Source: Pseudonocardiales bacterium
GTDB lineage: Bacteria; Actinomycetota; Actinomycetes; Mycobacteriales; Pseudonocardiaceae
Direction of reading: 5' to 3'
Assembly: GCA_003244245.1 (NCBI GenBank)
Contig: QHBY01000538.1
Span: 25,580-64,025, forward strand
DNA: 38,446 bases
Of this stretch, positions 15,949 to 24,425 are shown piece after piece. The notes below the pieces were generated by a model that saw only the letters and a list, made by a program, of their open reading frames with translations, had not been told where the DNA came from and did no database searches. Each line of letters opens with the position of its first letter. Position 1 is the first letter of the stretch. The translations under genes and the position numbers were made by a program.

Positions 15949-17010
15949 ATGCGTCCGCTCCACGCCTGCGCCGCTGCGGCGGTTGCGTCCTTGCTGGTGT
16001 TCTCCCAAGCCGGGTGTAGCTCGGGCACGCGCACCGTGAGACCCTCCGGGTCGGCGCCGGCGCGAGACGTCGTGTTCGCCGGCACTCTGGAACAGACCGC
16101 ACCCGTGGGCTACCCAAAGCCCCGGGCAGGAAAGCTACGGATTGCCTACCTGGAGCCCGCCAGCTCAAATGAATTCATCGCCGCAGTCGGCGACGCGGCG
16201 CAGGCTACTGCCAAATCGCTCGGCGGGTCCGTCACCGTGTACGACGCCAAATTCGATCCCGACGTTCAGGTCAGCCAATTTCAGCAAGCACTCGCCCAGA
16301 AGGTCGACGGCATTTTCCTTTTCGCGGTGGACCCGAAGGCGGTGGAGCCGTTGGTGCGGCAGGCAGCGGCCGCGGGGATTCCGGTCATAGGAGTTGAAGC
16401 AAACTCCCAGAGCACGACCGACATAGGCGCGCTCACCAGCCAACTATGGGAGCGGCGTGATGAGCAGGCATATCTGCAGGTGAAAGGACTTGCGCGCTTC
16501 GTGAAGCCAGGTCAGCGGGTCGCGCAGATCACCAGCAGCATCCCGAGCCCCGTGATCCAGCAGTATCTCGTTTTCCAGCGCGAGTGGTCCAGCAAGTTCG
16601 GCATCAAGGTTGTCGGAGGTGTGGACAACGCTACCGACGACGTCACCGGGGGCGAGACAGCGATGACCGGTGTGCTTGCCCGCTACAGCACCATCCAAGG
16701 CTTGCTCCCCTATAACGACCCGTCCGGCATCGGGGCAGCAGCCGCCGATCGCCAGCAGAACAAGAGCATGCCCATCGTCGGCGCGAACGGCGGCACCGAC
16801 GGCCTGGACGCGGTCAAGCAGGGCAAGCTTGAGGGCACGGTCCGCATCGACGCGGTCGGTCTGGGACGTTTCGGCCTGTGGGGTCTGTACGACGTCAAGC
16901 AAGGCATCGCGATCGCCAAGACGGCCAAGATCGGCCCGCCGATGTACATCGACGCACACAATGTGAACACAACCTCGACCTGGAGCCAGGAATTGGCCCA
17001 CAGCTCCTGA
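15949..17010 (+). CDS. Solute-binding lipoprotein, Peripla_BP_4/CUT2 type (importer 2)
   Basis: The 353-residue product has a short lipoprotein signal ending in SQAGCSS. The binding fold opens KLRIAYLEPASSNEFIAAVGDAA with the typical FQQALAQKVDGIFLFAVDPKA and GIPVIGVEA segments, and ends with a hinge and MYIDAHNVNT. GGAG precedes the ATG by 5 bases. It shares the superfamily but little obvious identity with the importer 1 protein, so the two may bind different ligands. It starts the transcript that continues through ATPase, permease, amidase, thiolase-like and DUF35 genes. Confidence 0.85.
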   Translation: MRPLHACAAAAVASLLVFSQAGCSSGTRTVRPSGSAPARDVVFAGTLEQTAPVGYPKPRAGKLRIAYLEPASSNEFIAAVGDAAQATAKSLGGSVTVYDAKFDPDVQVSQFQQALAQKVDGIFLFAVDPKAVEPLVRQAAAAGIPVIGVEANSQSTTDIGALTSQLWERRDEQAYLQVKGLARFVKPGQRVAQITSSIPSPVIQQYLVFQREWSSKFGIKVVGGVDNATDDVTGGETAMTGVLARYSTIQGLLPYNDPSGIGAAAADRQQNKSMPIVGANGGTDGLDAVKQGKLEGTVRIDAVGLGRFGLWGLYDVKQGIAIAKTAKIGPPMYIDAHNVNTTSTWSQELAHSS

Positions 17011-17051
17011 CACTGCCCCACCCACCGATCAGCTGCCGTGGAGGCGCGAGC

Positions 17052-18557
17052 ATGGAGCCTGCGACCGATTGCCCGCTGCTCGCCGTCCACGGGATCCACA
17101 AGTCCTACGGGGGGGCCCGAGCCCTGCGCGGGGTGGACCTTTCGCTGCACGCCGGGCAGATCCTCGGACTGGCGGGCGAGAACGGATCCGGCAAGAGCAC
17201 CCTGCTGAAGATCATCAGCGGGCAGGTTGAACCAGACGCCGGTCGCCTGCAGCTCGACGGCGCGCCGGTCCGATTCTCCGACCCCGCCCAGGCTGTCTCG
17301 GCCGGCATCGCCACAGTCACCCAGGAGACCACGCTCGTGCCGGCGCTGTCGGTGGCCGAAAACATCCTGCTGGGACACGTCAAACCCCGCCGCCGGGGCA
17401 GAGTCGACTGGCGCGCCACCATGCTCCTGGCGCACGGTGTGCTGGAACGGCTCGGGGTAGACCTGGACGTCCGACGGCCCGTCGGTTCACTCTCCCCAGA
17501 CCTGCAACAGATGGTCGAGATCGCCCGGGCCATCAGCGGGCAGGTTCGAATCTTGATCCTCGACGAACCGACCAGCTTACTTCCCGAGGAAGAATCAGCC
17601 GCCTTACTGCAGGCGATGCGTGCACTGCGACAAAGTGGAGCGGCAATCATCTTCGTCTCCCATCGACTGGAGGAAGTACTCGAGGTCGTCGATCACCTCA
17701 CCGTGCTTCGAGACGGACTCGTCGTCGCCGCCGGCGCCCGGGGCGAATTCGACCAGCGCCAACTCATCCACGCGATGGTCGGACATGAACTTGAGGAGCT
17801 GTCACCTTCGCCGCCGGGAGTTCCACGTTCGGAGTCCGCGCTGCGGATCCAAAGTCTCTCGGTCCCGGGCTCGATCCACGATGTCAGCCTCACCGTCGGC
17901 AGGGGCGAGATCGTGGGCTTGGCCGGCCTGGTGGGTTCGGGACGCAGCGAGCTGCTCGATGCCATCTTTGGCGCCCGACAAGGCGGGTGCGGCGACGTGG
18001 AGGTAGCCGGACGGCACTACACACGGCGCAGTCCCGTCCGCGCGGCGCGGCACGGCCTGGCCTACGTACCAAGTGAGAGAAAACTACGCGGCCTCGTGCT
18101 GAGTATGAGCGTGCGCGCGAACCTGCTCATGGCCCGTCACGCCGGGCGACATCCCCTCGGGCGGGTCAACAAGATACGTGAGCGTGCGCTCGGGACCACG
18201 GCGGAACGGGAATTTCTGATCAAATGCTCGTCAATCGAAGCCCCGGTCAGCCAGCTCAGCGGCGGCAACCAGCAGAAGGTGGTGATCGCGAAATGCCTGC
18301 TCACCACGCCTGTACTCCTACTGCTGGACGAGCCCACACGGGGAGTGGATGTTGGCGCCAAGGCCGACATCTACCGCCTACTCCAGCAGGTCACGACCGA
18401 CGGCACGGGCATCCTGGTCAGTTCCTCGGAGACGAGTGAGCTGCTACTGCTGTGCGACCGGATCGTGGTCATGTACCGAGGGCGCGTCGCCGCGCAGATC
18501 GATCGCGCCGACGCCAGCGAGGCACTAATCACCAGCTACTGCGTAGGGGGACACTGA
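17052..18557 (+). CDS. Double ABC ATPase, RbsA type (importer 2)
   Basis: A 501-residue tandem ATPase. Domain 1 has Walker A GENGSGKST (42-50), signature LSPDLQQMVEIARAI and Walker B ILILDEPTSLL. Domain 2 has the degenerate Walker A GLVGSGRSEL, signature LSGGNQQKVVIAKCL and an intact Walker B LLLLDEPTRGVDVGAK. All features of a working CUT2 ATPase are present, unlike the importer 1 partner. GGAGG lies 7 bases before the ATG at 17052. Its stop shares one base with the permease start (TGATG), so the genes are coupled. Confidence 0.9.
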   Translation: MEPATDCPLLAVHGIHKSYGGARALRGVDLSLHAGQILGLAGENGSGKSTLLKIISGQVEPDAGRLQLDGAPVRFSDPAQAVSAGIATVTQETTLVPALSVAENILLGHVKPRRRGRVDWRATMLLAHGVLERLGVDLDVRRPVGSLSPDLQQMVEIARAISGQVRILILDEPTSLLPEEESAALLQAMRALRQSGAAIIFVSHRLEEVLEVVDHLTVLRDGLVVAAGARGEFDQRQLIHAMVGHELEELSPSPPGVPRSESALRIQSLSVPGSIHDVSLTVGRGEIVGLAGLVGSGRSELLDAIFGARQGGCGDVEVAGRHYTRRSPVRAARHGLAYVPSERKLRGLVLSMSVRANLLMARHAGRHPLGRVNKIRERALGTTAEREFLIKCSSIEAPVSQLSGGNQQKVVIAKCLLTTPVLLLLDEPTRGVDVGAKADIYRLLQQVTTDGTGILVSSSETSELLLLCDRIVVMYRGRVAAQIDRADASEALITSYCVGGH

Positions 18558-19633
18558 TGACAGAGCAGAGCAAGCCACGTCCTGGCGTGCATTCGCCTCG
18601 ACAGTCGACCGCGACGCGCCTGGTTCGCCAGGCCACCGGCGGCACACGCTTTCTCGTGGTCCTGATTCTGCTGATCTCGGTGTTCTCGTTCTTTTCCCTC
18701 AGCCAACCGCGCTTCTTCACGCACAGCAACGTCGAGGCGCTCCTGACGAGTGCGTCCATACTCTGGGTCGTGTCGATCGGGCTGACCTTCGTCATGCTCA
18801 CCGGAGGATTCGATCTGTCACTCGGCTCGCTACTGGCACTGTCCGGTGTCGTATTCGGACTCTGCAATCTTGATCTGCATCTGCCGGCTGCACTGTCGAT
18901 CCCGGTCACCGTCGTCGTCGGGGCCTGCCTCGGTGGCCTGGTGAACGGAGTGCTCATCGGGCGCCTCGGGCTCTCGTTTCTCATCGTCACGCTCGGCACG
19001 CTCACCCTGTATCGCGGCCTGGTGAACCTGATCACCAACACCAAGACCCGCGGCATCAGTTCCTCGCTGCTGGACAGGATCGCCTTTTCCCACCTGGCCG
19101 GTCTGCCGATTCCGGTTTGGATCATGGCCGCGACATTCGTGGTCGCGTTGTGGATTTTGTCAGGAACGTACTTCGGTCGGGATGTCTACGCCGTGGGAGG
19201 CAACCACGTCGCCGCCCGGCTCTCGGGAGTGCGTGTCCCCTCCACCATCGTCGCGGTCTACGCGATCGCCGGTGCGCTCGCGGCGCTCGGAGGGGTGCTC
19301 GAGACCGCACGTGTCGGAGCAGTCAGCCCAGGCATCGGCCAGACCATCATCTTCGACGCGACCGCGGCGGTCCTGTTAGGTGGGACGAGCTTTGCCGGCG
19401 GTGTCGGCGGCGTCGGAGGCACCGCCGTCGCCGTCATCTTCCTAGCGACCCTCCAGAACGGGCTCGCCGTTGCAGGTGTACAAAGTTTCTGGCAACAGGT
19501 CATCACCGGCGCCATCTTGATTGTCGCTGTACTCATAGAATGGGCCCAACGCGGAGACTCCCCGCTGCGCCGTCACCGACCCGATCCGGACACACACCCG
19601 ACACCTCTAATCCGCGGCCCCGGCCGGCTGTGA
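18557..19633 (+). CDS. ABC importer permease, ribose/CUT2 type (importer 2)
   Basis: The 358-residue BPD_transp_2 permease has a roughly 40-residue cytoplasmic start, then a first helix (FLVVLILLISVFSFFSL). The family motif GLTFVMLTGGFDLSLGSLLALSG is present, as is the late LLGGTSFAGGVGGVGGTAVAVIF segment. It pairs with the ATPase directly upstream and the lipoprotein at 15949. The ATG overlaps the ATPase stop. The amidase gene begins within or 3 bases after its own stop. A long frame on the same strand (19117 on) inside this gene is a shadow. Confidence 0.88.
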   Translation: MTEQSKPRPGVHSPRQSTATRLVRQATGGTRFLVVLILLISVFSFFSLSQPRFFTHSNVEALLTSASILWVVSIGLTFVMLTGGFDLSLGSLLALSGVVFGLCNLDLHLPAALSIPVTVVVGACLGGLVNGVLIGRLGLSFLIVTLGTLTLYRGLVNLITNTKTRGISSSLLDRIAFSHLAGLPIPVWIMAATFVVALWILSGTYFGRDVYAVGGNHVAARLSGVRVPSTIVAVYAIAGALAALGGVLETARVGAVSPGIGQTIIFDATAAVLLGGTSFAGGVGGVGGTAVAVIFLATLQNGLAVAGVQSFWQQVITGAILIVAVLIEWAQRGDSPLRRHRPDPDTHPTPLIRGPGRL

Positions 19634-19635
19634 CA

Positions 19636-21057
19636 ATGGGTGCCGAGCCGAGCGCGGTCGAATGGCTCCGCCGCCTGGATGCTCGAGAGTTGTCCGCTCG
19701 CGAACTCGCCGAACACTACCTTCGGCTCCTCGACGGTGCGGCCCTGCTTAACGCGGTCGTTGTCGTAGACCCCGACCGTGTTCTTGCCGAGGCGAGTGAA
19801 ACGGACCGATTCCGGCACGAAGGCCAACCCATGTCGTTGCTGGGGCTGCCGGTCACCGTGAAGGACAACCTGGATGTCGCCGGCTATCCCACCGCCGCGG
19901 GCAGTGCCGGCGCATTCGCCGCGGCCGGCACCGACGCCACAGTCGTGCGCCGATTGCGGGCGGCGGGTGCGATCGTGCTGGCCAAGACCAACGTTCCTGA
20001 AGCGTCCTCCTCCTACGAAACGGACAACGCCGCGACGGGCCGCACGAATCATCCGATCGATCCGGCGCGGACACCGGGCGGATCCAGCGGCGGGGAGACT
20101 GCCCTGCTCGGTGCCGACGCCTCCCCGGTAGGCGTCGGCACGGACGGGGGCGGGTCCATCCGGGTGCCGGCGCACTACTGCGGACTGATCGGACTGCGGC
20201 CGACGGTCGGCCGCACGCCGGAAACCGGGCAGCAGCCACCGACCCGGGCCACCGGCATGATGGATCTATCATGCGTCGGGCCGATCGCCCGCACCGTAGC
20301 CGACGCCGCGCTCCTGCTCCGGGTGATCTGCGGATCCGACGGCATCGATCCCTACGCCCCGCCGATGCCGCCACCAGAACTCGGTCAGCTCCGATGCCCA
20401 CGTACCCTGCGGATAGGTTTTTGGACATGCGATCCGACCGTTCCGCATACCACCGGGCCCACGCAGGCCGCCATCCGCACCGCCGCGGCAGCCTTCGACC
20501 GCCCAGGTTGGTCCGTCGAGGAGATCGCGGCCCCCTGCGAACCCGCCGCGAATGAGCTGTTCTTCGCCGCCCTTGCCGCCGACGGCGGAGCTCACCTGCT
20601 CGAGCGTCTCGGCACGACGCCACGCCCGCACCATCCCCAGTTCAGCGCGCTGCTAACCCAGTTGGACGCATCGCCGCCCACGGCGAGCGAGATCTTCACC
20701 GTGCAACGCCGGATTTTCGCCCTTCGGTCGCGTATGCGAGCACTCGCCGAGCGTTACGACCTGCTGCTCAGCCCCGTGGTCGCGGGTCCGGCACCGCGCC
20801 ACGGCGAAGCACCCGGCGACAGAAACGGATCCGGACCGTCGGACTACTCGGCCTTTCACTACGTTCACGTGATCGCCTTGGCCGGTCTGCCGGCGGCAAC
20901 CGTGCCGGTAGCCACCGAATCGGGGTTACCCATCGGGGTCCAGATCATCGCGGCACCGTTTCGAGAAGACATGGTCCTGGCGGCGGCACAGCATCTTGAG
21001 GGCGTCTTCGGCGGGTTCACCCTCACCCGAGGACTGCGCCGAGCGGCGACGGCATGA
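19636..21057 (+). CDS. Amidase-signature family hydrolase
   Basis: The 473-residue enzyme has the complete Ser-cisSer-Lys site of the amidase signature family: Lys76 in VTVKDNLDVAG, the cis-Ser pair in TPGGSSGGETALLG (150-151) and nucleophile Ser174 in GTDGGGSIRVPAHYCGLIG. Such enzymes hydrolyse amides, carbamates or aryl amides. Placement right behind an importer suggests it acts on the incoming compound, releasing ammonia or an amine. The ATG at 19636 follows the permease stop by 2 bases; a GTG at 19630 would overlap that stop and add two residues. The next gene overlaps its end by 4 bases. Confidence 0.88.
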   Translation: MGAEPSAVEWLRRLDARELSARELAEHYLRLLDGAALLNAVVVVDPDRVLAEASETDRFRHEGQPMSLLGLPVTVKDNLDVAGYPTAAGSAGAFAAAGTDATVVRRLRAAGAIVLAKTNVPEASSSYETDNAATGRTNHPIDPARTPGGSSGGETALLGADASPVGVGTDGGGSIRVPAHYCGLIGLRPTVGRTPETGQQPPTRATGMMDLSCVGPIARTVADAALLLRVICGSDGIDPYAPPMPPPELGQLRCPRTLRIGFWTCDPTVPHTTGPTQAAIRTAAAAFDRPGWSVEEIAAPCEPAANELFFAALAADGGAHLLERLGTTPRPHHPQFSALLTQLDASPPTASEIFTVQRRIFALRSRMRALAERYDLLLSPVVAGPAPRHGEAPGDRNGSGPSDYSAFHYVHVIALAGLPAATVPVATESGLPIGVQIIAAPFREDMVLAAAQHLEGVFGGFTLTRGLRRAATA

Positions 21058-22202
21058 GCACCGAGGCGGTGATTGCCGCGGCCAGCGAAGCCCGCTACAC
21101 ACGGCACCCAGAAGCCGATGTCACCTCAGCGTCCTTGATCGCCCGGGCGGTCGAGCAAGTCCTCACCTCCGCGGGTCTGCGCACCCGCGATGTCGATGGA
21201 TTCGCGGTCGCGTCTTTCACCATCAGTCCCGATCACGCCATCGACCTGGCCTGGCGACTTGGATTCGTCCTACGCTGGCTCATGGAGGACACCAACGGCG
21301 GCGCCAGTGGACTGAACATGCTGCAGCACGCCGCGCAGGCGATCGGCTGTGGCGATGCCGAACTGATCGTCATCGCCTCTGGAGACCGCATCGGTCGGGC
21401 CGAGCTGGCACACCTGAACGCGACCTACAACCTGGCCACCCGCGATCATCTGGTACCTGTGGATCACGGCGGACCGAACGCGCTGTTCGCGATGCTCACC
21501 GCCCGTCACGCCCGAACCCACGGGCTCACCCGCGAGGACTACGCCTGCATCCCACTAGCCCAGCGACGCTGGGCACATGCCAACCCCGGCGCGGTATACC
21601 AAACACCGCTGGACCTGGCGGAGTACCTCGCCGCCCCGACGGTCGCCGCACCGCTGAACCGCTACGACTGTGTGCCCGTGGTCTCGGGCGCGGACGCGAT
21701 CATCGTGACCACGACCGAACGGGCCCGGGCACTCAACCTCCCCGGTGTGCGGATCCGGGCGCTAAAGGCCTGCCACAACTTCGATGATCAGCAAGGCGAT
21801 GGTCTGGTTACCGGGTTCGACAGTATCGCCGCAGATCTCTGGCGCACGGCCGAGGTGACGCCGGCCGACCTCGACGCCGCCTACCTGTATGACGACTACC
21901 CAGTCATGGTCGCCGTGCAGGCCGCAGCGCTCGGGCTGGTGGAGGACGACCTGGGCCGGTTCCTCCACCAGCGACTGCTCGAACGACAATGGCCGTTGAA
22001 CACCTCCGGTGGGCAACTGTCCGCCGGACAGGCGGGCGCGGCCGGAGGAATGCACGGTCTCGTCGAGGCGATCGGGCAACTCACCGGCCGGGCACCAGGT
22101 CGCCAGCTGCACCCACGCCTGGCTCTGGTCACGGGTTACGGCATGACCCTCTACCGCCATGGCGCATGCCACAACGCAGCAGTGTTGGAACGGATCAGAT
22201 GA
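21054..22202 (+). CDS. Thiolase-fold protein without thiolase catalytic residues (lipid-transfer/aldolase-like)
   Basis: A 382-residue protein of the SCP-x/thiolase-like group. The position of the nucleophilic cysteine reads NGGASGL (about 81-87) with no Cys, and the C-terminal NxHGG motif reads NTSGG with Ser318 in place of His. A normal thiolase reaction is therefore unlikely. The segment YLYDDYPVMVAVQAAALGL is retained. Thiolase-fold proteins of this kind paired with a DUF35 protein include Ltp2-ChsH2, a retro-aldolase that shortens steroid side-chain CoA esters. The next gene here is a DUF35 protein, coupled by ATGA. With the acyl-CoA ligase at 22714, CoA-dependent C-C cleavage is a reasonable inference. 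Confidence 0.75.
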   Translation: MSTEAVIAAASEARYTRHPEADVTSASLIARAVEQVLTSAGLRTRDVDGFAVASFTISPDHAIDLAWRLGFVLRWLMEDTNGGASGLNMLQHAAQAIGCGDAELIVIASGDRIGRAELAHLNATYNLATRDHLVPVDHGGPNALFAMLTARHARTHGLTREDYACIPLAQRRWAHANPGAVYQTPLDLAEYLAAPTVAAPLNRYDCVPVVSGADAIIVTTTERARALNLPGVRIRALKACHNFDDQQGDGLVTGFDSIAADLWRTAEVTPADLDAAYLYDDYPVMVAVQAAALGLVEDDLGRFLHQRLLERQWPLNTSGGQLSAGQAGAAGGMHGLVEAIGQLTGRAPGRQLHPRLALVTGYGMTLYRHGACHNAAVLERIR

Positions 22203-22489
22203 TCCGCCATCCGAGCGCGGGCGTGTGCGCACGCTGTCACCGGGTGCACTACCCGGCGAGGCTTCTATGTGCGATGTGCGGCTGTGCCCAATCGCAACCG
22301 CGGTCCCTAGAGCGTGGCACTGTCACCGAAGTCACGGCAGGAGCACATGGAACACACATCTCAACGATCAAGTGTGACGCTGGCCCGGTGATCATCGCCC
22401 GGCTCGTCGGTACGGCGCAGCCCGGACAAGCCGTGGAGCTTCGTGACGACGGGCGCGGCGGGATATCCGCGGTGGGCGTGAAGGCCTAG
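22199..22489 (+). CDS. DUF35-type zinc-ribbon/OB-fold partner protein
   Basis: A 96-residue protein starting with a rubredoxin-like zinc ribbon (CARCHRVHYPARLLCAMCG, two CxxC about residues 9-27) followed by a short OB-fold (GTVTEVTAG...IIARLVGTAQPGQAVELRDDG). These proteins form complexes with thiolase-like partners and help bind the CoA ester. Its start overlaps the stop of the thiolase-like gene by 4 bases, as in other such pairs. It is shorter than many DUF35 proteins but holds both modules. It is the last gene of the importer 2 transcript. The 224 bases after it, before the convergent ligase stop, show nothing clear. Confidence 0.8.
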   Translation: MIRHPSAGVCARCHRVHYPARLLCAMCGCAQSQPRSLERGTVTEVTAGAHGTHISTIKCDAGPVIIARLVGTAQPGQAVELRDDGRGGISAVGVKA

Positions 22490-22713
22490 GATCAACATCT
22501 GGATGTGCTAGCGGTGCAACCACGACTGAACCGATCAGCAGCTTCTGGGACTCTCGCACTGGTGAAGTCCTCAGCCACAGTTGGCAGGCCGGGTCGCCGC
22601 CGGTGATCTTGTATCTGGCGGATTCCTCAACGCGTACGTTCTCGTGGCACCCTCTCTGTTGGCCCGCATGCCCATCCCTGCGACTTGAGTACCAGCTGCG
22701 CCGGATTCCGACG

Positions 22714-24366
22714 CTAGTCGGCCTGTCCCGCTACCGGGGCTGTCGCGTGGGCGTTGCGGTTCACGATGAAGCCGACCTGCTCCCGATCCCACGTTGTCGC
22801 GGTTGCCCCGCGCTCCCGCAGAAGATATTTCTGGACCTTCCCGTTGGCAGTCAACGGCAAGCTCGTGATCACGTCTACATAGCGGGGAATCGCGAAGTAG
22901 GCGAGCCGCGGCTCGCAATGGCGCATCAGATCTAACACGTCGAACGTCGCCGGGTCCGCTACGACGATCGATGCCATGACCTCATCCTCACCGAGTGCCG
23001 AGGGCACGGCGTATGCCGCAACAGCGCTGACGGCGGGGTAGTCGAGCAGGACCTGCTCGACTTCGAAGGAGGAGATGTTTTCCCCGCGACGGCGAATGGA
23101 GTCGTTTATGCGGTCCAAGAATTGAAACCAGCCATCCGGCATTCTCACCACCCGGTCTCCAGTGTGCAACCAGAGGTTACGCCAGGCGGCAAGGGTCTGT
23201 TCAGGACGTCGCCAATAACCCGCCGCCAGAGCATGCGGAATATCGCTTCGAATGACAAGCTCGCCGGCGGCGCCATCCGGCACTTCGACGTCATCGTCGT
23301 CGACCACCCGTACGTGAAATCCGTCATTGACGCTACCCATCAGTCCCGGCCGCTGGTCCGTGGCCGGCGCACCGACAGCCAGATTGGACTCAGTCGATGC
23401 GTATGCCTCGACAAGTTGCACTCCGAAGCGCTGGCGAAAAGGGGCAACGAGATCTGCGGGTACGGCTGGTGCAAGGGCCACTCGAACACAATGATCGCGC
23501 TCGCTTGCATTGCTCTGTCGACCGGCGAGGATCGAAACCATCGCGCCGAGCAGGTAGGTGATCGTCGCACCATTGCGGGACGCGTCCGCCCAGAAGCGCG
23601 AAGCCGAGAAGCGTTCGGCGGCAATGAACGTGCTACCAGTAATGACAGCTTGTAGGAAGGCCGTCAGAGCATTGATGTGAAACAAGGGAAGGCAGGTGAA
23701 CAATCGGTCACCAGGCCGCACATCTAGTGCTTCCGCAGTCAGACGAGCGAGCCAATACAGCTGTGAGTGTGGACAACACACGCCCTTCGAGGGGCCCGTG
23801 GTGCCGGAGGTATAGAGGATCGCGGCGATGTCGGAGCCGCTCGCCTCGGCTGGTGGCATTCCGTCGCGTCGAGCTGGCGGCAAGACAGTCACTCTGTCCT
23901 CTAGATGACCGGCGGAGTGTCCGCGCGGGCCCGTGCGCACGATTAGCCGCAAGACTGGCAACGGATGCTGGACTACCGATAGAGAGGGCGCAAACTCGTC
24001 ATCAAAGATCAACCCTGAGGCCTCGGAGTCGCTCAAGACGTGCTCGAGTTGCCGTCCTCGGACGGCGGTGTTAATCGGTATGACTACCGCCCCGCACCAC
24101 ACGCTCGCGAGGATCCATTCGAGCAGCTCCGCGCCGTTGCGACACAAGATCGCGACGTGGTCGCCCGGCGCGACACCGCCCGCAGTCAACCGCGTGGCAC
24201 GTCGCGACACCGCATCGCACAGCTCTCGGTAGCTACGGGTTCCATCCCCGCTGACTAGCAGTTCCAAGCCGGGATAACGTGCAGCTTGCGCCAGCAGCAA
24301 TGCAGGAATCGTCTGACTCTTCAGCAGTGGTGGCGCGCTGTCCGCTGTAGTGGTCGGGACTGTCAT
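22714..24366 (-). CDS. Acyl-CoA/aryl-CoA ligase (AMP-binding family)
   Basis: The 550-residue ANL-family enzyme has the P-loop-like ILYTSGTTGPSKGV (about 184-197) and the A5 region VQLVEAYASTESN. It also has the hinge/A8 block HTGDRVVRMPDGWFQFLDR, RRRGENISSFEVEQVL, and a C-terminal LPLTANGKVQKYLL with the catalytic Lys. It adenylates a carboxylic acid and transfers it to CoA. It most resembles the CaiC/FadD-type ligases, but the acid is unknown. The ATG at 24366 has no ribosome site; a -10 box TAGATT ends 6 bases before it, so the mRNA is probably leaderless. It follows the XRE-OsmC gene on the same strand with its own promoter overlapping motif site D. Confidence 0.88.
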   Translation of the reverse strand: MTVPTTTADSAPPLLKSQTIPALLLAQAARYPGLELLVSGDGTRSYRELCDAVSRRATRLTAGGVAPGDHVAILCRNGAELLEWILASVWCGAVVIPINTAVRGRQLEHVLSDSEASGLIFDDEFAPSLSVVQHPLPVLRLIVRTGPRGHSAGHLEDRVTVLPPARRDGMPPAEASGSDIAAILYTSGTTGPSKGVCCPHSQLYWLARLTAEALDVRPGDRLFTCLPLFHINALTAFLQAVITGSTFIAAERFSASRFWADASRNGATITYLLGAMVSILAGRQSNASERDHCVRVALAPAVPADLVAPFRQRFGVQLVEAYASTESNLAVGAPATDQRPGLMGSVNDGFHVRVVDDDDVEVPDGAAGELVIRSDIPHALAAGYWRRPEQTLAAWRNLWLHTGDRVVRMPDGWFQFLDRINDSIRRRGENISSFEVEQVLLDYPAVSAVAAYAVPSALGEDEVMASIVVADPATFDVLDLMRHCEPRLAYFAIPRYVDVITSLPLTANGKVQKYLLRERGATATTWDREQVGFIVNRNAHATAPVAGQAD

Positions 24367-24372
24367 GCATCG

Positions 24373-24415
24373 AATCTAGCCTGACCAACCCGAATGTTGC
24401 CAGCCCTGTTGCCAA
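24373..24415 (-). promoter_or_regulatory. Ligase promoter overlapped by tandem motif (site D)
   Basis: The plus strand carries GTTGCCAGCCCTGTTGCCAA at 24396-24415, the same 7-5-8 layout as the other sites. On the minus strand a -10 box TAGATT (24378-24373) lies 6 bases from the ligase ATG. The -35 region, about 17-18 bases further up (TGGCAA or GGCAAC), falls inside the motif. A protein bound here would contact the -35 region of the ligase promoter. Confidence 0.55.
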
Positions 24416-24425
24416 CTCGTCGGGC

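Noticed and set aside
19117-19635. Reading the amidase from 19117 as a 646-residue protein
   Set aside because: The extra N-terminus is an Arg-rich shadow of the permease gene. Amidase homology starts at about 19636 next to the permease stop.
22490-22713. Possible small gene between the DUF35 and ligase genes
   Set aside because: Frames in both directions are shadows of the ligase C-terminus or lack codon bias.
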